This document shows positions 44,008 to 55,975 of a stretch of DNA of 64,000 nucleotides, one piece after another (within the stretch, counting starts at the first letter, position 1; every line of letters begins with the position of its first letter). Origin of the DNA: Rubinisphaera margarita (GTDB taxonomy: Bacteria > Planctomycetota > Planctomycetia > Planctomycetales > Planctomycetaceae); NCBI RefSeq assembly GCF_022267515.1, contig NZ_JAKFGB010000011.1, positions 1 to 64,000 of the forward strand, read 5' to 3'. A program made the translations under genes and the position numbers. Under the pieces are notes generated by a model that was not told where the DNA came from, made no database searches, and saw nothing but the letters and a program-made list of their open reading frames with translations.

Positions 44008-44469
44008 CTATCGAACAGCCTCGACGGCTCGGGAGATCTGCTGCGGTTCGGCGTGAACCGGGGCTCCGGAGATGCCGTTAAAATCACCCCGTAAGGCCTT
44101 CAAGGCGTAGCGTTCTTCTTCAATCTCGGCCTGAGTCCGGAACCCCATCCGTCGAAAGACCGGCAGCGGCGGGCACCAGCCCTGGATCGCATGCTGCAGG
44201 AGGAAGCCCGTAACAACGGCCGGTAGCGCATAAAAGCGACGATTCACGGTCGCCCCCAGGCCCAGTCCGATGAGCGACAAGGTAGCCGCATTGGCTTCCA
44301 AGGTGCGCTCGATATCCCATTCTTCATCGAGTTCACGCAGACGGCGGGCGATGGCCCCCGGCCCGCCGGCGGCACACCGTGCGACATTCTGCTCCATCTG
44401 CCGTCGGATTTCGGCATTCACTTCGTCCGATGTATGAGCCGGCACTCGACCAACTGTCGATGGAATCAT
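44008..44469 (-). CDS. DUF2892/YgaP-like membrane protein
   Basis: 153 residues. The segment ATLSLIGLGLGATVNRRFYALPAVVTGFLLQHAIQGWCPPLPVFRRMGFRTQAEIEEERYALKALRGDF has the small transmembrane DUF2892 (YgaP inner-membrane) pattern, ending in the WCPP-LRxxG-R-T motif. The first 60 residues are acidic and soluble. It is transcribed away from the membrane-linked oxidoreductase gene group and may belong with it, since a second DUF2892-like N-terminus is in the SRPBCC protein. Ribosome site TAGGAG precedes the ATG. Confidence 0.78.
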   Translation of the reverse strand: MIPSTVGRVPAHTSDEVNAEIRRQMEQNVARCAAGGPGAIARRLRELDEEWDIERTLEANAATLSLIGLGLGATVNRRFYALPAVVTGFLLQHAIQGWCPPLPVFRRMGFRTQAEIEEERYALKALRGDFNGISGAPVHAEPQQISRAVEAVR

Positions 44470-45036
44470 GATCTCGCTCCTACCTCAATTATGTACGGTC
44501 GTCGGACAGTGAAAAGGGGATTATCCATACACGGTCTCCGCGTCACTGTGACTACTCATTCGTTTGGCAAGAAATCGACTGCGCGGAAGCCCGGGAACAT
44601 CCTGCAAATTCAGTTCCACATCCTGCGGGGGAATCTCCCGTTGAATTCCCTGCAAGAAAATTTTCCACGACGAGCTTCATCATCTGCCCTCCCGGACACC
44701 GATGTCCCTGTGCGGGAGACGAGAATTCTTCGAAAACCCCAGTCGTCCACGATCGACCAGTCTTGATCTTCGCTGGGCGATTGCTTTCTGAGATGCCGCA
44801 ATGATCAGTTTGCGAGCAGCAGCGAGGCTCGTGGCGAGTCCGATGTCATCGAACTGAAATCCGGGTTGTTCTTCGGCCCAGTCAGACACGATTGCTCGAT
44901 TCCGCTCTCCTGACACGAAGCTGCTCCGACCACCCTGATTTTGCGGTATACCGTTTGCGAGAGGTTCCGGGAGACGAGGCAGAGTCCGTCCATACCCAGA
45001 TATCTCACCGGGAATCCCCCGACAGGGAGTTCAAGA
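44470..45036. other. 567-base divergent intergenic region
   Basis: No convincing gene. Short open frames on the minus strand near 44680-44916 lack a ribosome site and protein-like composition. The divergent promoters of the DUF2892 gene and of the SDR gene must lie here. Confidence 0.5.
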
Positions 45037-46047
45037 ATGAGTCTCAAGCTCAAACCGATCAGTAAACAGGTCATTGTCGTTACCGGCGCGTCCAGCGGAA
45101 TTGGTCTGGTCACGGCTCGGATGGCAGCGGAACGAGGAGCATGTGTTGTTCTGGCCGCCCGGAATGCGGAAGTTCTACAGGAGCTCGAAGATGAAATCTG
45201 CCAGCGGGGTGGTTCGGCTATTGCCGTCGAAACCGATGTCGCTCAGCGGGATCAGGTCGAAGCGCTGGCCCGGGCCGCTCTCGCGAAATACGGCCGTATC
45301 GATACCTGGGTCAATAATGCGGGACTGTCGATCGTCGGCCGGCTGAGAGACATCCCTGAGGAAGATTTGCGGCAGCTGTTCGATATCAACTTCTGGGGAC
45401 TGGTCTACGGTTCTCTCACAGCGGCGGAGTATCTCCAGCGCGAAGGGGGAGCGATTGTCAACCTGGGGAGTATCGCCTCGGATATGTCGATTCCGCTTCA
45501 GGGAATGTACGCGGCGACCAAACACGCGGTGAAGGGCTTTACCGACGCCCTCCGGATGGAACTTGAGGAAGAAGATCTTCCGATCTCGTTGACGTTAATC
45601 AAACCGGCTTCCATCGATACGCCGTTTCCTCAGCACGCCCGCAACTATCTGCCGCGCGAACCAAAGCTGCCGGATCCGGCTTATCCCCCCGAAGAGGTGG
45701 CCCGCGCCATTCTCTATGCCGCTGAGCACAAATGCCGAGACATCAACGTCGGTGGAGCCGGCAAGATGATGACCACGGCTGCGGCTGTGATGCCTCGTTT
45801 GTCGGACTTCTTTGGCGAACGAATTCTCATGCAGCAGCAACAGCGGAACGAACCTGCCCGAGACACCGTCGGTGCCCTGGCAGGACCAGGACGCGATGGA
45901 CAAGTTCGCGGCAGCCATCCGGGAATCGTTATGAACAGTAGCCTCTACACCAGAGCAGTGACGCACCCGGTGGCGACAGGTGCTCTTCTGGCGTCCGTCG
46001 GTCTGGCGACGGCGGCTCTGATTGGCTCGCTGCGTCCACGGCATTGA
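45037..46047 (+). CDS. SDR oxidoreductase with C-terminal membrane anchor
   Basis: 336 residues from the ATG at 45037, preceded by AGGGAG. NAD(P)-binding TGASSGIGLVTARMA near residue 15, NNAG (WVNNAGLSIVG), catalytic Ser in NLGSIASDMSIP and Tyr-x3-Lys in MYAATKHAVKGFTDAL are intact. The last 40 residues hold a hydrophobic helix (VATGALLASVGLATAALIGSL), an unusual C-terminal tail anchor for an SDR. It is first of four genes in tandem with an SRPBCC protein, a Zn-ADH and a second SDR. Confidence 0.9.
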   Translation: MSLKLKPISKQVIVVTGASSGIGLVTARMAAERGACVVLAARNAEVLQELEDEICQRGGSAIAVETDVAQRDQVEALARAALAKYGRIDTWVNNAGLSIVGRLRDIPEEDLRQLFDINFWGLVYGSLTAAEYLQREGGAIVNLGSIASDMSIPLQGMYAATKHAVKGFTDALRMELEEEDLPISLTLIKPASIDTPFPQHARNYLPREPKLPDPAYPPEEVARAILYAAEHKCRDINVGGAGKMMTTAAAVMPRLSDFFGERILMQQQQRNEPARDTVGALAGPGRDGQVRGSHPGIVMNSSLYTRAVTHPVATGALLASVGLATAALIGSLRPRH

Positions 46048-46130
46048 TTCAAGGAACAAAGCACCCCGGCTCGTCAGTTTGCGACCGGTTCCCATACCAC
46101 GACGTCGTTCTTCGACAAAAGGAATTCGCT

Positions 46131-46892
46131 ATGAGCATGTCCATGCTTACCGACAAATCGATCACCCATCCCCAGCAGAAATCGTCATCGTCTTCCTGCT
46201 GCAACACTGAGAATGTCAGCCGCAAAGAACAGTGGGCCTCGCTGATCGGCGGCGGAGCCGTGTTTCTGTACGGACTTCGTCGCGGTTCCTGGCTCGGAAT
46301 GCTGACAGGCGGATCATTGCTCTATCGAGGCTGGACCGGCCACTGCATGGTCTACGACCAGCTCGGCATTAACACCAAAGAGGGTCACTTCGATCGGCCC
46401 GGTGTCAGGGCCCAACACGGCCGCCGCGTGAACTGGACGCTGCATATCAACCGAGATCCGCAGGAACTCTATGACTTCTGGCGCGAGTTAAGCAACCTCC
46501 CCAATGTGATGAGTCATCTCGTTTCGGTGCAGAGCATCGACAAGGAGCGTTCACGCTGGACGGCTCGAGGACCGATGGGGCAGACACTCGAATGGGAAGC
46601 CGAAATCATCACCGACAAACCGGGCGAAGTGATCGCCTGGCAGTCGCTGCCCGGATCGCAAGTCGACACGGCTGGCTCGGTGCATTTCCGGAAGTCTGCC
46701 ACGGGTCAGGGAACGGATCTCGAAGTGACCCTGAAATACGACCCGCCGGGTGGAAACATGGTCGCTCAAATTGCTCATCTTGTCGGACAGGGACTCGAAG
46801 ACGATCTGCAGGAAGATCTGCGTCGCTTCAAGCAGATCTGTGAGTCCGGCGAGATTGCCACCAACGCGCAGAGACCGGCAATGAAGGCCTGA
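46131..46892 (+). CDS. DUF2892-like/SRPBCC membrane-linked lipid-binding protein
   Basis: 253 residues from the ATG at 46131 (AAAAGGAATT precedes). The N-terminus has a Cys/Ser-rich stretch (KSSSSSCCNTE) and one or two hydrophobic segments (LIGGGAVFLYGLRRGSWLGM). Residues 100-250 are a START-like SRPBCC domain (VNWTLHINRDPQELYDFWRELSNLPNVMSHLVSVQSID ... GMVAQ...), a hydrophobic-ligand pocket family. With its oxidoreductase neighbours it may hold a lipid or quinone-like substrate. This is inference from context. Confidence 0.82.
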   Translation: MSMSMLTDKSITHPQQKSSSSSCCNTENVSRKEQWASLIGGGAVFLYGLRRGSWLGMLTGGSLLYRGWTGHCMVYDQLGINTKEGHFDRPGVRAQHGRRVNWTLHINRDPQELYDFWRELSNLPNVMSHLVSVQSIDKERSRWTARGPMGQTLEWEAEIITDKPGEVIAWQSLPGSQVDTAGSVHFRKSATGQGTDLEVTLKYDPPGGNMVAQIAHLVGQGLEDDLQEDLRRFKQICESGEIATNAQRPAMKA

Positions 46893-46973
46893 GCACTCAG
46901 CGATTCGCGATCCGTCGAGTGATCGCGAATCGCTCTTTTTCATAAACACACCACTCGCCTCGAGGAGTCAACC

Positions 46974-48143
<1,170 letters not shown>

Positions 48144-48163
48144 ACGGAATTGGAAAGACTCGA

Positions 48164-49213
48164 ATGAATACACGATCGTGGCAGGAAAACGATTACTGGC
48201 CGCAACTTCTTGGCTACGCCGCCGCCGGTGCCGGGGCGGCGTTGGCTGGTCGAGCTGCTTACCGACACTTCACTCGGTATGACTTCGAGGGGAAAACGGT
48301 TCTGATTACCGGGGGCTCGCGCGGATTGGGGCTGGTGCTCGCCCGACAACTCGCCGATGCCGGGGCTCGGATCGTGATCAGCGCTCGCCACGAGGACGAC
48401 CTCGATCGAGCCGGCCGTGAACTCAGAGAGCGCGGCGCTGAAGTCGCCTGTGTTCGCTGGGATGTAACGGACTGCGAACAGGTCGTCCAGATGGTGGACG
48501 AGATCAACTCCCGATTCGGTGCGATCGACGTTCTCATCAATAACGCTGGCGTCATTCAGGCTGGCCCCGTCGAGTCAATGACACTCGAAGACTACGACGA
48601 TGCGATGAAGACCCACTTCTATGGTCCCCTGTACGTGACCGAAGCGATCCTGCCTCAGATGCGGGCTCGCGGCGAAGGTCGCATCGTGAACATCTCGTCG
48701 ATCGGAGGACGGATCGCCGTACCGCACCTGTTGCCCTATACGGCCAGCAAATTCGCCCTCGTGGGATATTCGATGGGACTCCGAGCCGAATTGCTCCAGG
48801 ACGGCATCACGGTCACGACGATCTGTCCCGGCCTGATGCGAACCGGAAGTGTTCGCAACGCCTACTTCAAAGGACAGCATCGACTCGAACACACGCTGTT
48901 CAAAATCTCCGACTCGATTCCGGTCCTGACCATCGGAGCCGAGAACGCCGCCCGCAAGATTGTCCGCGCCTGCCAGTACGGAGATGCGTTTGCTGTTCTC
49001 GGCGCTCCGATGTGGGCGGCGGAGAAGCTGTATAACCTGCTGCCCAATCTGGGGGCCGACGCAATGGGACTCGTGAATCGGATGCTGCCGGGCGCGAACG
49101 GAACCGGTCAGGAGAAAAAACGGGGAGCGGAATGTGAAACCCGCTGGTCCGAATCGTGGCTGACAACCCTCACTCAGCGAGCCGCCCGGCGGAACAACGA
49201 AGTGGCGCGGTAA
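48164..49213 (+). CDS. SDR oxidoreductase with N-terminal membrane anchor
   Basis: 349 residues. Residues 15-40 (LLGYAAAGAGAALAGRAAY) form a hydrophobic anchor before the SDR domain: TVLITGGSRGLGLVLARQLA, NNAGVIQAG, catalytic Ser in NISSIGGRIAVPHLLPYTASKFALVGYSMGL with Tyr-x3-Lys. It is complementary to the first SDR of the group, which has a C-terminal anchor. The gene starts 20 bases after the Zn-ADH stop. Confidence 0.9.
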   Translation: MNTRSWQENDYWPQLLGYAAAGAGAALAGRAAYRHFTRYDFEGKTVLITGGSRGLGLVLARQLADAGARIVISARHEDDLDRAGRELRERGAEVACVRWDVTDCEQVVQMVDEINSRFGAIDVLINNAGVIQAGPVESMTLEDYDDAMKTHFYGPLYVTEAILPQMRARGEGRIVNISSIGGRIAVPHLLPYTASKFALVGYSMGLRAELLQDGITVTTICPGLMRTGSVRNAYFKGQHRLEHTLFKISDSIPVLTIGAENAARKIVRACQYGDAFAVLGAPMWAAEKLYNLLPNLGADAMGLVNRMLPGANGTGQEKKRGAECETRWSESWLTTLTQRAARRNNEVAR

Positions 49214-49303
49214 GCGCTGCGGAAAAATCGTCCCGGGCGTCTTTGAGATCACCGGGGCCGGACACTTTCTCACTCTCATTCACGATTCGTACCTGCAAAA
49301 AGA

Positions 49304-49334
49304 AAAGGAGCCACTCCGGTAGAGTGGCTCCTTT
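49304..49334. terminator. Bidirectional terminator between convergent genes
   Basis: Perfect 13-bp stem AAAGGAGCCACTC/GAGTGGCTCCTTT with a 5-base loop between the SDR gene and the Gfo/Idh gene. On the minus strand T-rich sequence follows; on the plus strand the stem itself ends in TTT. Confidence 0.85.
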
Positions 49335-49359
49335 CGCATTCAGGTTATCACCGGTGGTC

Positions 49360-50679
<1,320 letters not shown>

Positions 50680-50976
50680 CGATGTCCTCTTTCTATTAAG
50701 GCTGCGCGGCGGACGCGTGGAAAATCGCGCACGATTCCAGCATCCGATCCACACATCAAGTTGTCCTGATCACATCGTATCATTTCTCAGACGAGAGTTT
50801 GAAGCGTCACGGTGCCATTTCCGGCACTGGACGCAAAACTCAACGCCTGCCGATTCTTACGCTCGCGGAGCGAAGTCTGTTTGAACAGACGCACAACCTG
50901 CGTTAATCTCGTAGAAGAGAGGTTCGAAACCTCCTGACAATTGACTCCTGACCACTGCCGCGAAAGTTCGCCACCA

Positions 50977-52296
50977 ATGAAAACGCTCCTTCGATTCCTC
51001 CCTGCTCTGCTGGTGACGACTCTGACCTTCCCGGGCTGCAGCCCCCAACAACCATCCAGTCCGGAAACCGGCGCACCCACTGCGACCAGCGAAAAGCCAG
51101 CCGCTCCGCCCACGGAACCCGACGATCCGGAAGCCGTTGCTGAACTGGAAAAGACCGGTGCGTCGCTGAGCCGCAACGATTCCGCTCAGATCACCGGCAT
51201 CAATTTCGCCGGCTCGCAGGGCTCCGATGAGACGCTGCCTCTGCTGGAGAAACTGCCTTCGCTCACCCATCTGACGCTCTCTGGACCGGCTTTCACCAAC
51301 GATGGAATGGCCGCGGTCGGCTCGCTGGAGAACCTGCAGTTCCTGTCGCTGGAAAAGACACTCTTCGGCGACGAGGGACTCGAGCAACTCGCCCCACTCA
51401 AGAATCTGGTCGTGCTTCGCCTGCGACAGACCGATATTTCCAACGACGGCCTGAAGCATCTCGCCGACATGGACAAGCTTCGCGAACTCGACCTGCGATT
51501 TACGAACATTACAGACGCCGGCCTGACCCACCTGAAACAGCTCGACTCGCTCTCAAGCGTCAAACTCGAACGAACCAACGTCACCGATGAAGGGGCTAAA
51601 ACACTGGCCGAGATCCCGACATTGCGTCGCGTGAACCTGAATCTGACCGTGGTTTCGAACGAGGGAGCAGTTGCCCTCGCCAAAGCGATTCCTGAACTGC
51701 AGGGGCTCGAACTCGATGACACCTCGATTGACGATGCGGCCCTTGAACCGATCGGCAAGCTCGAAAAACTCGACACGCTCCACCTGCGGCGTGATGACGT
51801 TGGGGATGAAGGGTTCGAGTACATCGCCGGACTCCCCAACATGAAAACGCTGCTGATTCGCGACACCGTTATCGGCGATGAAGGACTGGCTCATGTGGGC
51901 AAGTTGAAAACACTCGAAGTTCTCGACCTGAATGAAACCTTCATCGGCGACGAAGGTCTGGCTCACCTGAAAGACCTGAGCAATCTCCGCGTGCTCGAAC
52001 TCTGGTTCACCCGCATCAGCGATGAAGGACTCGCGAACATCAGCGGCCTGACAAATCTGATCGAACTGAACCTCGAAGACACGCAAATCGGCGACGCGGC
52101 TCTGGAGCACCTCAAGCCGCTCACGAATCTGGAAGTGCTCAACCTGAAACTGACCGGCGTCACCGACGAAGGGCTCAAGCAGCTGCACGGCCTGAAGAAC
52201 CTCAAGCGGCTGAACCTGGGCAATACGCAGGTCACCGACGAAGGCATCGAAGCCCTGAAAGCAGCTATCCCCGGCATTCAGGTTCAGGCCTACTAA
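50977..52296 (+). CDS. Lipoprotein with leucine-rich repeats
   Basis: 439 residues. The signal peptide ends with a lipobox (TLTFPGCS, Cys about residue 17). A Pro/Glu/Ala-rich linker (residues 20-55) precedes at least 13 LRRs with the pattern L-x-x-L-x-x-L-x-L-x-x-T-x-I-x-D-E-G-L (for example LKTLEVLDLNETFIGDEGLAHL). It is anchored outside the cell or in the periplasm and probably mediates protein contacts. A shorter relative is at 6479-7423. A strong hairpin (CCCCGGT/ACCGGGG, 52313-52335) follows. Confidence 0.88.
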   Translation: MKTLLRFLPALLVTTLTFPGCSPQQPSSPETGAPTATSEKPAAPPTEPDDPEAVAELEKTGASLSRNDSAQITGINFAGSQGSDETLPLLEKLPSLTHLTLSGPAFTNDGMAAVGSLENLQFLSLEKTLFGDEGLEQLAPLKNLVVLRLRQTDISNDGLKHLADMDKLRELDLRFTNITDAGLTHLKQLDSLSSVKLERTNVTDEGAKTLAEIPTLRRVNLNLTVVSNEGAVALAKAIPELQGLELDDTSIDDAALEPIGKLEKLDTLHLRRDDVGDEGFEYIAGLPNMKTLLIRDTVIGDEGLAHVGKLKTLEVLDLNETFIGDEGLAHLKDLSNLRVLELWFTRISDEGLANISGLTNLIELNLEDTQIGDAALEHLKPLTNLEVLNLKLTGVTDEGLKQLHGLKNLKRLNLGNTQVTDEGIEALKAAIPGIQVQAY

Positions 52297-52468
52297 AAAT
52301 GGACGCAGGAAACCCCGGTTGTTCCGCGACCGGGGCCCTGTGGAACGGTCGTATTCGTTCGGCCGCGTTGAATGGCCCCCGTGTTCACTCTGGCGGTTGC
52401 CATGGATGGTCCGTGGTTTGAGATCCTTCGTGGGACTTACTTTTTTGTATGACCACGTCCAACAGCAC

Positions 52469-52514
52469 GCCTCCCGCGGCTGCGCCGCCCCGAAAGAATC
52501 TTTCGGGGCCACCC
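52469..52514 (-). repeat. Double-hairpin intergenic element, copy C
   Basis: On the minus strand: head GGGTGGC, first hairpin CCCCGAAAG-ATT-CTTTCGGGG, second hairpin CGGC-GCA-GCCG, tail CGGGAGGC. The first stem differs in sequence from copies A, B/D and E but keeps full pairing. It lies just upstream of the acs terminator in a convergent spacer. Confidence 0.75.
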
Positions 52515-52528
52515 CCATCAAGGACACA

Positions 52529-52566
52529 AAAAACGCCACTGCCGAAGAGACGACAGTGGCGTTTCT
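52529..52566 (-). terminator. Terminator after acs
   Basis: The stem AAACGCCACTG/CAGTGGCGTTT around a 12-base loop is followed on the minus strand by T's. It lies directly beyond the acetyl-CoA synthetase stop. Confidence 0.85.
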
Positions 52567-52585
52567 GATTGATCTCACCTGCGAA

Positions 52586-54544
52586 CTACTCGTCGCTGTC
52601 CCGCAGTTTGGCGAGGACGGTGTAGTCTTCCAGCGTGGTCGTATCACCCGCCGATTCGCGACCGGCGGCGATGTCGCGGAGAAGGCGTCGCATAATTTTG
52701 CCGGAGCGGGTCTTCGGCAGAGCAGCCGCGAAGCGGATCTGATCCGGCGTCGCAATCGCACCGATCTGCTTGCGGACGTGCTGGGTCAGTTCCTTCTTCA
52801 GCTCATCGTCCCCGTCACCGGTCTTCAGTGAGACGAAGCAGCAGATGCCTTCGCCCTTCAGATCGTGAGGGAAGCCCACCACGGCTGCTTCGGTCACCGC
52901 TTCATGAGCGACCAGAGCCGACTCGACTTCCATCGTGCTCAGACGATGCCCGGAGACGTTCAACACGTCGTCGACGCGACCCATCACCCAGTAGTAACCG
53001 TCTTCATCCTTTCGGGCTCCATCGCCCGCAAAGTAGCAGCCATCGATCTTGGAGAAGTAGGTATCCTTGAACCGTTCGTGATCGCCGTAGAGCGTTCGCA
53101 ACATGTGCGGCCAGGGCTGCGTCATCACCAGCAGTCCGCCCTGATTCTCGCCGATTTCGTTGCCCTGATCGTCGACAATAGCCGGCACAACGCCCGGAAG
53201 CGGCTTGGTACAGCTGCCCGGTTTGGTCGAGGTGATTCCCGGCAGTGGGCTGATCATGATGCCGCCCGTTTCGGTCTGCCACCAGGTATCAACAATCGGA
53301 CAACGCTCGCCGCCGATGGTGGTGTGATACCACATCCACGCCTTGGGATTGATCGGCTCGCCGACCGTGCCAAGCAACCGCAGGCTCGACAGATCGTACT
53401 GCTGCGGCCACTGGTCGCCCCACTTCATGAAGGCACGAATCGCCGTCGGAGCGGTGTAGAAGAGCGAGACCTGGTACTTCTCAACGAGCTGCCAGAAACG
53501 ACCTTCATCCGGCCAGTTCGGAGCCCCTTCGTACATCATCGTTGTGGCCCCGTTGGCCAGCGGACCGTAGACGATGTAGCTGTGACCGGTAATCCAGCCG
53601 ATGTCGGCGGTGCACCAGTAGGTGTCTTCCGGGCTCAGGTCGAAGACCCAGCGGGTCGTCATCATCGCACCGAGAATGTACCCAGCCGTGGTGTGCATCA
53701 CACCTTTCGGCTTTCCCGTGCTTCCCGAGGTATACAGAATGAAGAGCGGATGTTCGCTGTCGAGCTCAGCAGCCGGGCAGTCGGCCGATTCATTCTCCAT
53801 CAGCTCGTGCCACCAGTAATCGCGATCGGGCACCATGGTGACATCGCAGCCGGTTCGCTGGTAGACGATCACCTTCTCGACGCTGAGTGACTTTTCGAGG
53901 CTTTCATCGACGGCTGCTTTCAACGGCAGTTCTTTGCCACGACGCCAGCCGGCATCAGCCGTGATGACGAGTTTCGCCTGAGCATCGTTGTTGCGATCAG
54001 CGACGGCATCCGAGCTGAAACCGCCGAAGATGATGGAGTGAGTCGCCCCGATGCGGGCACAGGCGAGCATGGCGATCGCCAGTTCCGGCACCATCGGCAT
54101 GTAGAGGGTGACGCGATCGCCGGCTTCAATGCCCATCCGCTTCAGGACGTTGGCGAACTTGCAGACCTCGCGGTGCAGATCCTGATAGCGGAGCACGCGA
54201 ACGTCGCCCGGCTCCCCTTCCCAGATGATAGCCGCCTTGTTGCCGTGACCCGCTTCGATGTGACGATCGATGCACTGGTAGCTGGCGTTGATTTTCCCGC
54301 CTTCGTACCACTTCGTTTCCGGCATCTCGCCCGACATCACATTCTGGAACGGCTCGAACCAGGTCAGGTTTTCTTTGGCCAGATCGCCCCAGAATTCGGC
54401 GGGGTTGTCCTTGGCGTGCTGCCAGGCCTGCTGATATTCAGCTTCGGAGCGGAAACTGACTCGCGGCTCGAAATGAGCCGGAGGCGGGAACAGGCGAGTT
54501 TCGTGCAGAACGCTTTCGATATTGCCGGCATCGGTCGCAGACAT
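52586..54544 (-). CDS. acs: Acetyl-CoA synthetase (acetate-CoA ligase)
   Basis: 652 residues, normal length. ANL-family adenylating enzyme: TSGSTGKPKGVMHTTAGY is the P-loop, TDIGWITGHSYIVYGPL and WWQTETGGIMISPLPG the acetate/AMP site, GRVDDVLNVSGHRLSTMEVE the hinge, and TRSGKIMRRLLRDIA near the C-terminus holds the catalytic Lys that is regulated by acetylation in relatives. It makes acetyl-CoA from acetate, ATP and CoA. The terminator lies just beyond its stop. Confidence 0.95.
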   Translation of the reverse strand: MSATDAGNIESVLHETRLFPPPAHFEPRVSFRSEAEYQQAWQHAKDNPAEFWGDLAKENLTWFEPFQNVMSGEMPETKWYEGGKINASYQCIDRHIEAGHGNKAAIIWEGEPGDVRVLRYQDLHREVCKFANVLKRMGIEAGDRVTLYMPMVPELAIAMLACARIGATHSIIFGGFSSDAVADRNNDAQAKLVITADAGWRRGKELPLKAAVDESLEKSLSVEKVIVYQRTGCDVTMVPDRDYWWHELMENESADCPAAELDSEHPLFILYTSGSTGKPKGVMHTTAGYILGAMMTTRWVFDLSPEDTYWCTADIGWITGHSYIVYGPLANGATTMMYEGAPNWPDEGRFWQLVEKYQVSLFYTAPTAIRAFMKWGDQWPQQYDLSSLRLLGTVGEPINPKAWMWYHTTIGGERCPIVDTWWQTETGGIMISPLPGITSTKPGSCTKPLPGVVPAIVDDQGNEIGENQGGLLVMTQPWPHMLRTLYGDHERFKDTYFSKIDGCYFAGDGARKDEDGYYWVMGRVDDVLNVSGHRLSTMEVESALVAHEAVTEAAVVGFPHDLKGEGICCFVSLKTGDGDDELKKELTQHVRKQIGAIATPDQIRFAAALPKTRSGKIMRRLLRDIAAGRESAGDTTTLEDYTVLAKLRDSDE

Positions 54545-54771
54545 GGTGGGCTCCCAGAGACTGTATTCGTCGAAGATTTCGTGGTGAGCCGGATGGAATC
54601 ACCCGGAGCTATGTGGCAAAGGGCTGTCTCAGCCCCCGGCGAAATGGCTATTCACGAGCACAGTCACATTAAAATGGGAACCGATCAACAGCAAGGCATC
54701 AGATAGTAAAGATGCGTTTTCGCGTCGTCAACGACGTCAGCCACTTCCCAGACCACGCAGTTTTCCTCAGC

Positions 54772-54799
54772 GGGTGCCAGCCCCACGCTCGCCGTGGGC
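54772..54799 (+). repeat. GGGTGCCA-headed hairpin (REP-like)
   Basis: GGGTGCCA followed by CCCACG-CTCGC-CGTGGG. Shares its head with 8345, 12921 and 58572; the stem is different in each. Confidence 0.5.
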
Positions 54800-54890
54800 A
54801 TGCTGCTCACAGATTCAGGCCACAACCCAGCTCACCAATACCGGCGCAGGCCATTGGCATGAAGTTCAGAAAGCCTCTGGAAACGGATTG

Positions 54891-54934
54891 GGGTGGCCCG
54901 TCCGTTACGGGCGGGTGACGAAGTCACAAGAGGC
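54891..54934 (+). repeat. Double-hairpin intergenic element, copy E
   Basis: Head GGGTGGC, first hairpin GCCCGT-CCGTT-ACGGGC, second hairpin GTGAC-GAA-GTCAC, tail AAGAGGC. Both stems differ from those of copies A to D, yet both remain paired, and the GAA loop and C-G closing pair of hairpin 2 are kept. It is the most informative copy for covariation. Confidence 0.7.
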
Positions 54935-55015
54935 CGCGCCATGGTTGAGATTTCTTCGAAATCGGATGATTTCATGAAATAGGGCACGGAAGACGTGGCT
55001 TGTCCCCCACTTTCC

Positions 55016-55975
55016 TTACCGGCGGATCGTCGAACTCGGAACCGGGATTCGCGAGACCCATTCGGCGATCTCGGTCACCAGGTGCTGAGCCTGCGGGAAG
55101 GTATGCAGATATCGCATGAAACCGTGGATCATCCCCGGGATGTCGTGATGAATCGTGTCGGTGCCGGCGTCGATCAGGCGATTGGCGTAAGCATGCCCTT
55201 CATCGCGGAGGGGATCGAATTCGCACGTCACAATGAACGTCGGCGGCAATCCTTCGCAGCAGTCGATCTGTAGCGGCGAAGCAGTCGGCAGGCCCCGTTG
55301 CAGTTCATCGGGACAGTAATGCTCCCAGAACCATTTCATCGCAGCCGTGGTCAGGAGATAGCCCTCAGCATTGGTCTGATAGGAGGCGCGACCGAGATCG
55401 CAGTCGGTCACGGGATAAAGCAGAATCTGACCGGCAATATGCACACGACCGTGGCCGTGATAGGAATGTGCCACCACGGCGGCCAGATTTCCCCCGGCGC
55501 TGTCGCCAGCGAGGATCATGCTGTCGGCATCAGGCAGGATGTCGAGGTGAGCGGTCCATTCCGCAGCGGTCAGCATTTCAACGGCGTCGATGCAGTCTTC
55601 CAGCCCACAGGGATACGGGGACTCCGGAGCAAGGCGGTAGTCGAGACTGACGAGCACCGAACCGGTGGCCGCCGCCAGAGCTCGACAGAGCTGGTCGTAA
55701 TCGTCGAGCTTGCCGAGCACCCAGCCGCCGCCGTGAATGAAGACCATCAGCGGAGCATGTGGATCGATCTCTGCCGTGGGACGGTAGACGCGAGCCGGAA
55801 TGGAACCGGTCCGCGTGGGGATCTGAATGTCTTCCAGCTGATGCATCGGCTCCGAATCGCCGAGCACCGGTTGCTTGCGGCTGCGGGCTTCTTCGATCGT
55901 CATTTCATGCAGCTGCCTGGACGAGAACATCGAAATGGTGTCGAGAAGCAGGCGGGCTTGATCATCCAAAGGCAT
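55016..55975 (-). CDS. Alpha/beta-hydrolase, hormone-sensitive-lipase family
   Basis: 319 residues from the ATG at 55973-55975, chosen because GGAGGTGA lies directly upstream. The oxyanion motif is FIHGGGWVLG, the nucleophile elbow LAGDSAGGNLAA, and the C-terminal Asp and His are in EFDPLRDEGHAYA and PGMIHGFMRY. There is no signal peptide. It is a carboxylesterase or lipase on small acyl esters; substrate unknown. It lies divergent from the sulfatase-dgkA pair. Confidence 0.92.
   Translation of the reverse strand: MPLDDQARLLLDTISMFSSRQLHEMTIEEARSRKQPVLGDSEPMHQLEDIQIPTRTGSIPARVYRPTAEIDPHAPLMVFIHGGGWVLGKLDDYDQLCRALAAATGSVLVSLDYRLAPESPYPCGLEDCIDAVEMLTAAEWTAHLDILPDADSMILAGDSAGGNLAAVVAHSYHGHGRVHIAGQILLYPVTDCDLGRASYQTNAEGYLLTTAAMKWFWEHYCPDELQRGLPTASPLQIDCCEGLPPTFIVTCEFDPLRDEGHAYANRLIDAGTDTIHHDIPGMIHGFMRYLHTFPQAQHLVTEIAEWVSRIPVPSSTIRR

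Larger units (their letters stand above)
54545..55015. other. 471-base intergenic region with repeat elements
   Basis: No convincing gene. Contains the promoter side of acs, a GGGTGCCA-headed hairpin at 54772-54799, double-hairpin copy E at 54891-54934, and a further palindrome near 54950 (GATTTC-TTC-GAAATC). Confidence 0.55.

Noticed and set aside
44680..44916. Small minus-strand gene in the 567-base spacer
   Set aside because: No ribosome site, no family pattern and no conserved context; coding status could not be supported.
50977..52296. LRR array as a nucleotide repeat locus or CRISPR
   Set aside because: Periodicity of about 72 bases is explained by protein LRRs in frame; there are no spacers or exact direct repeats.
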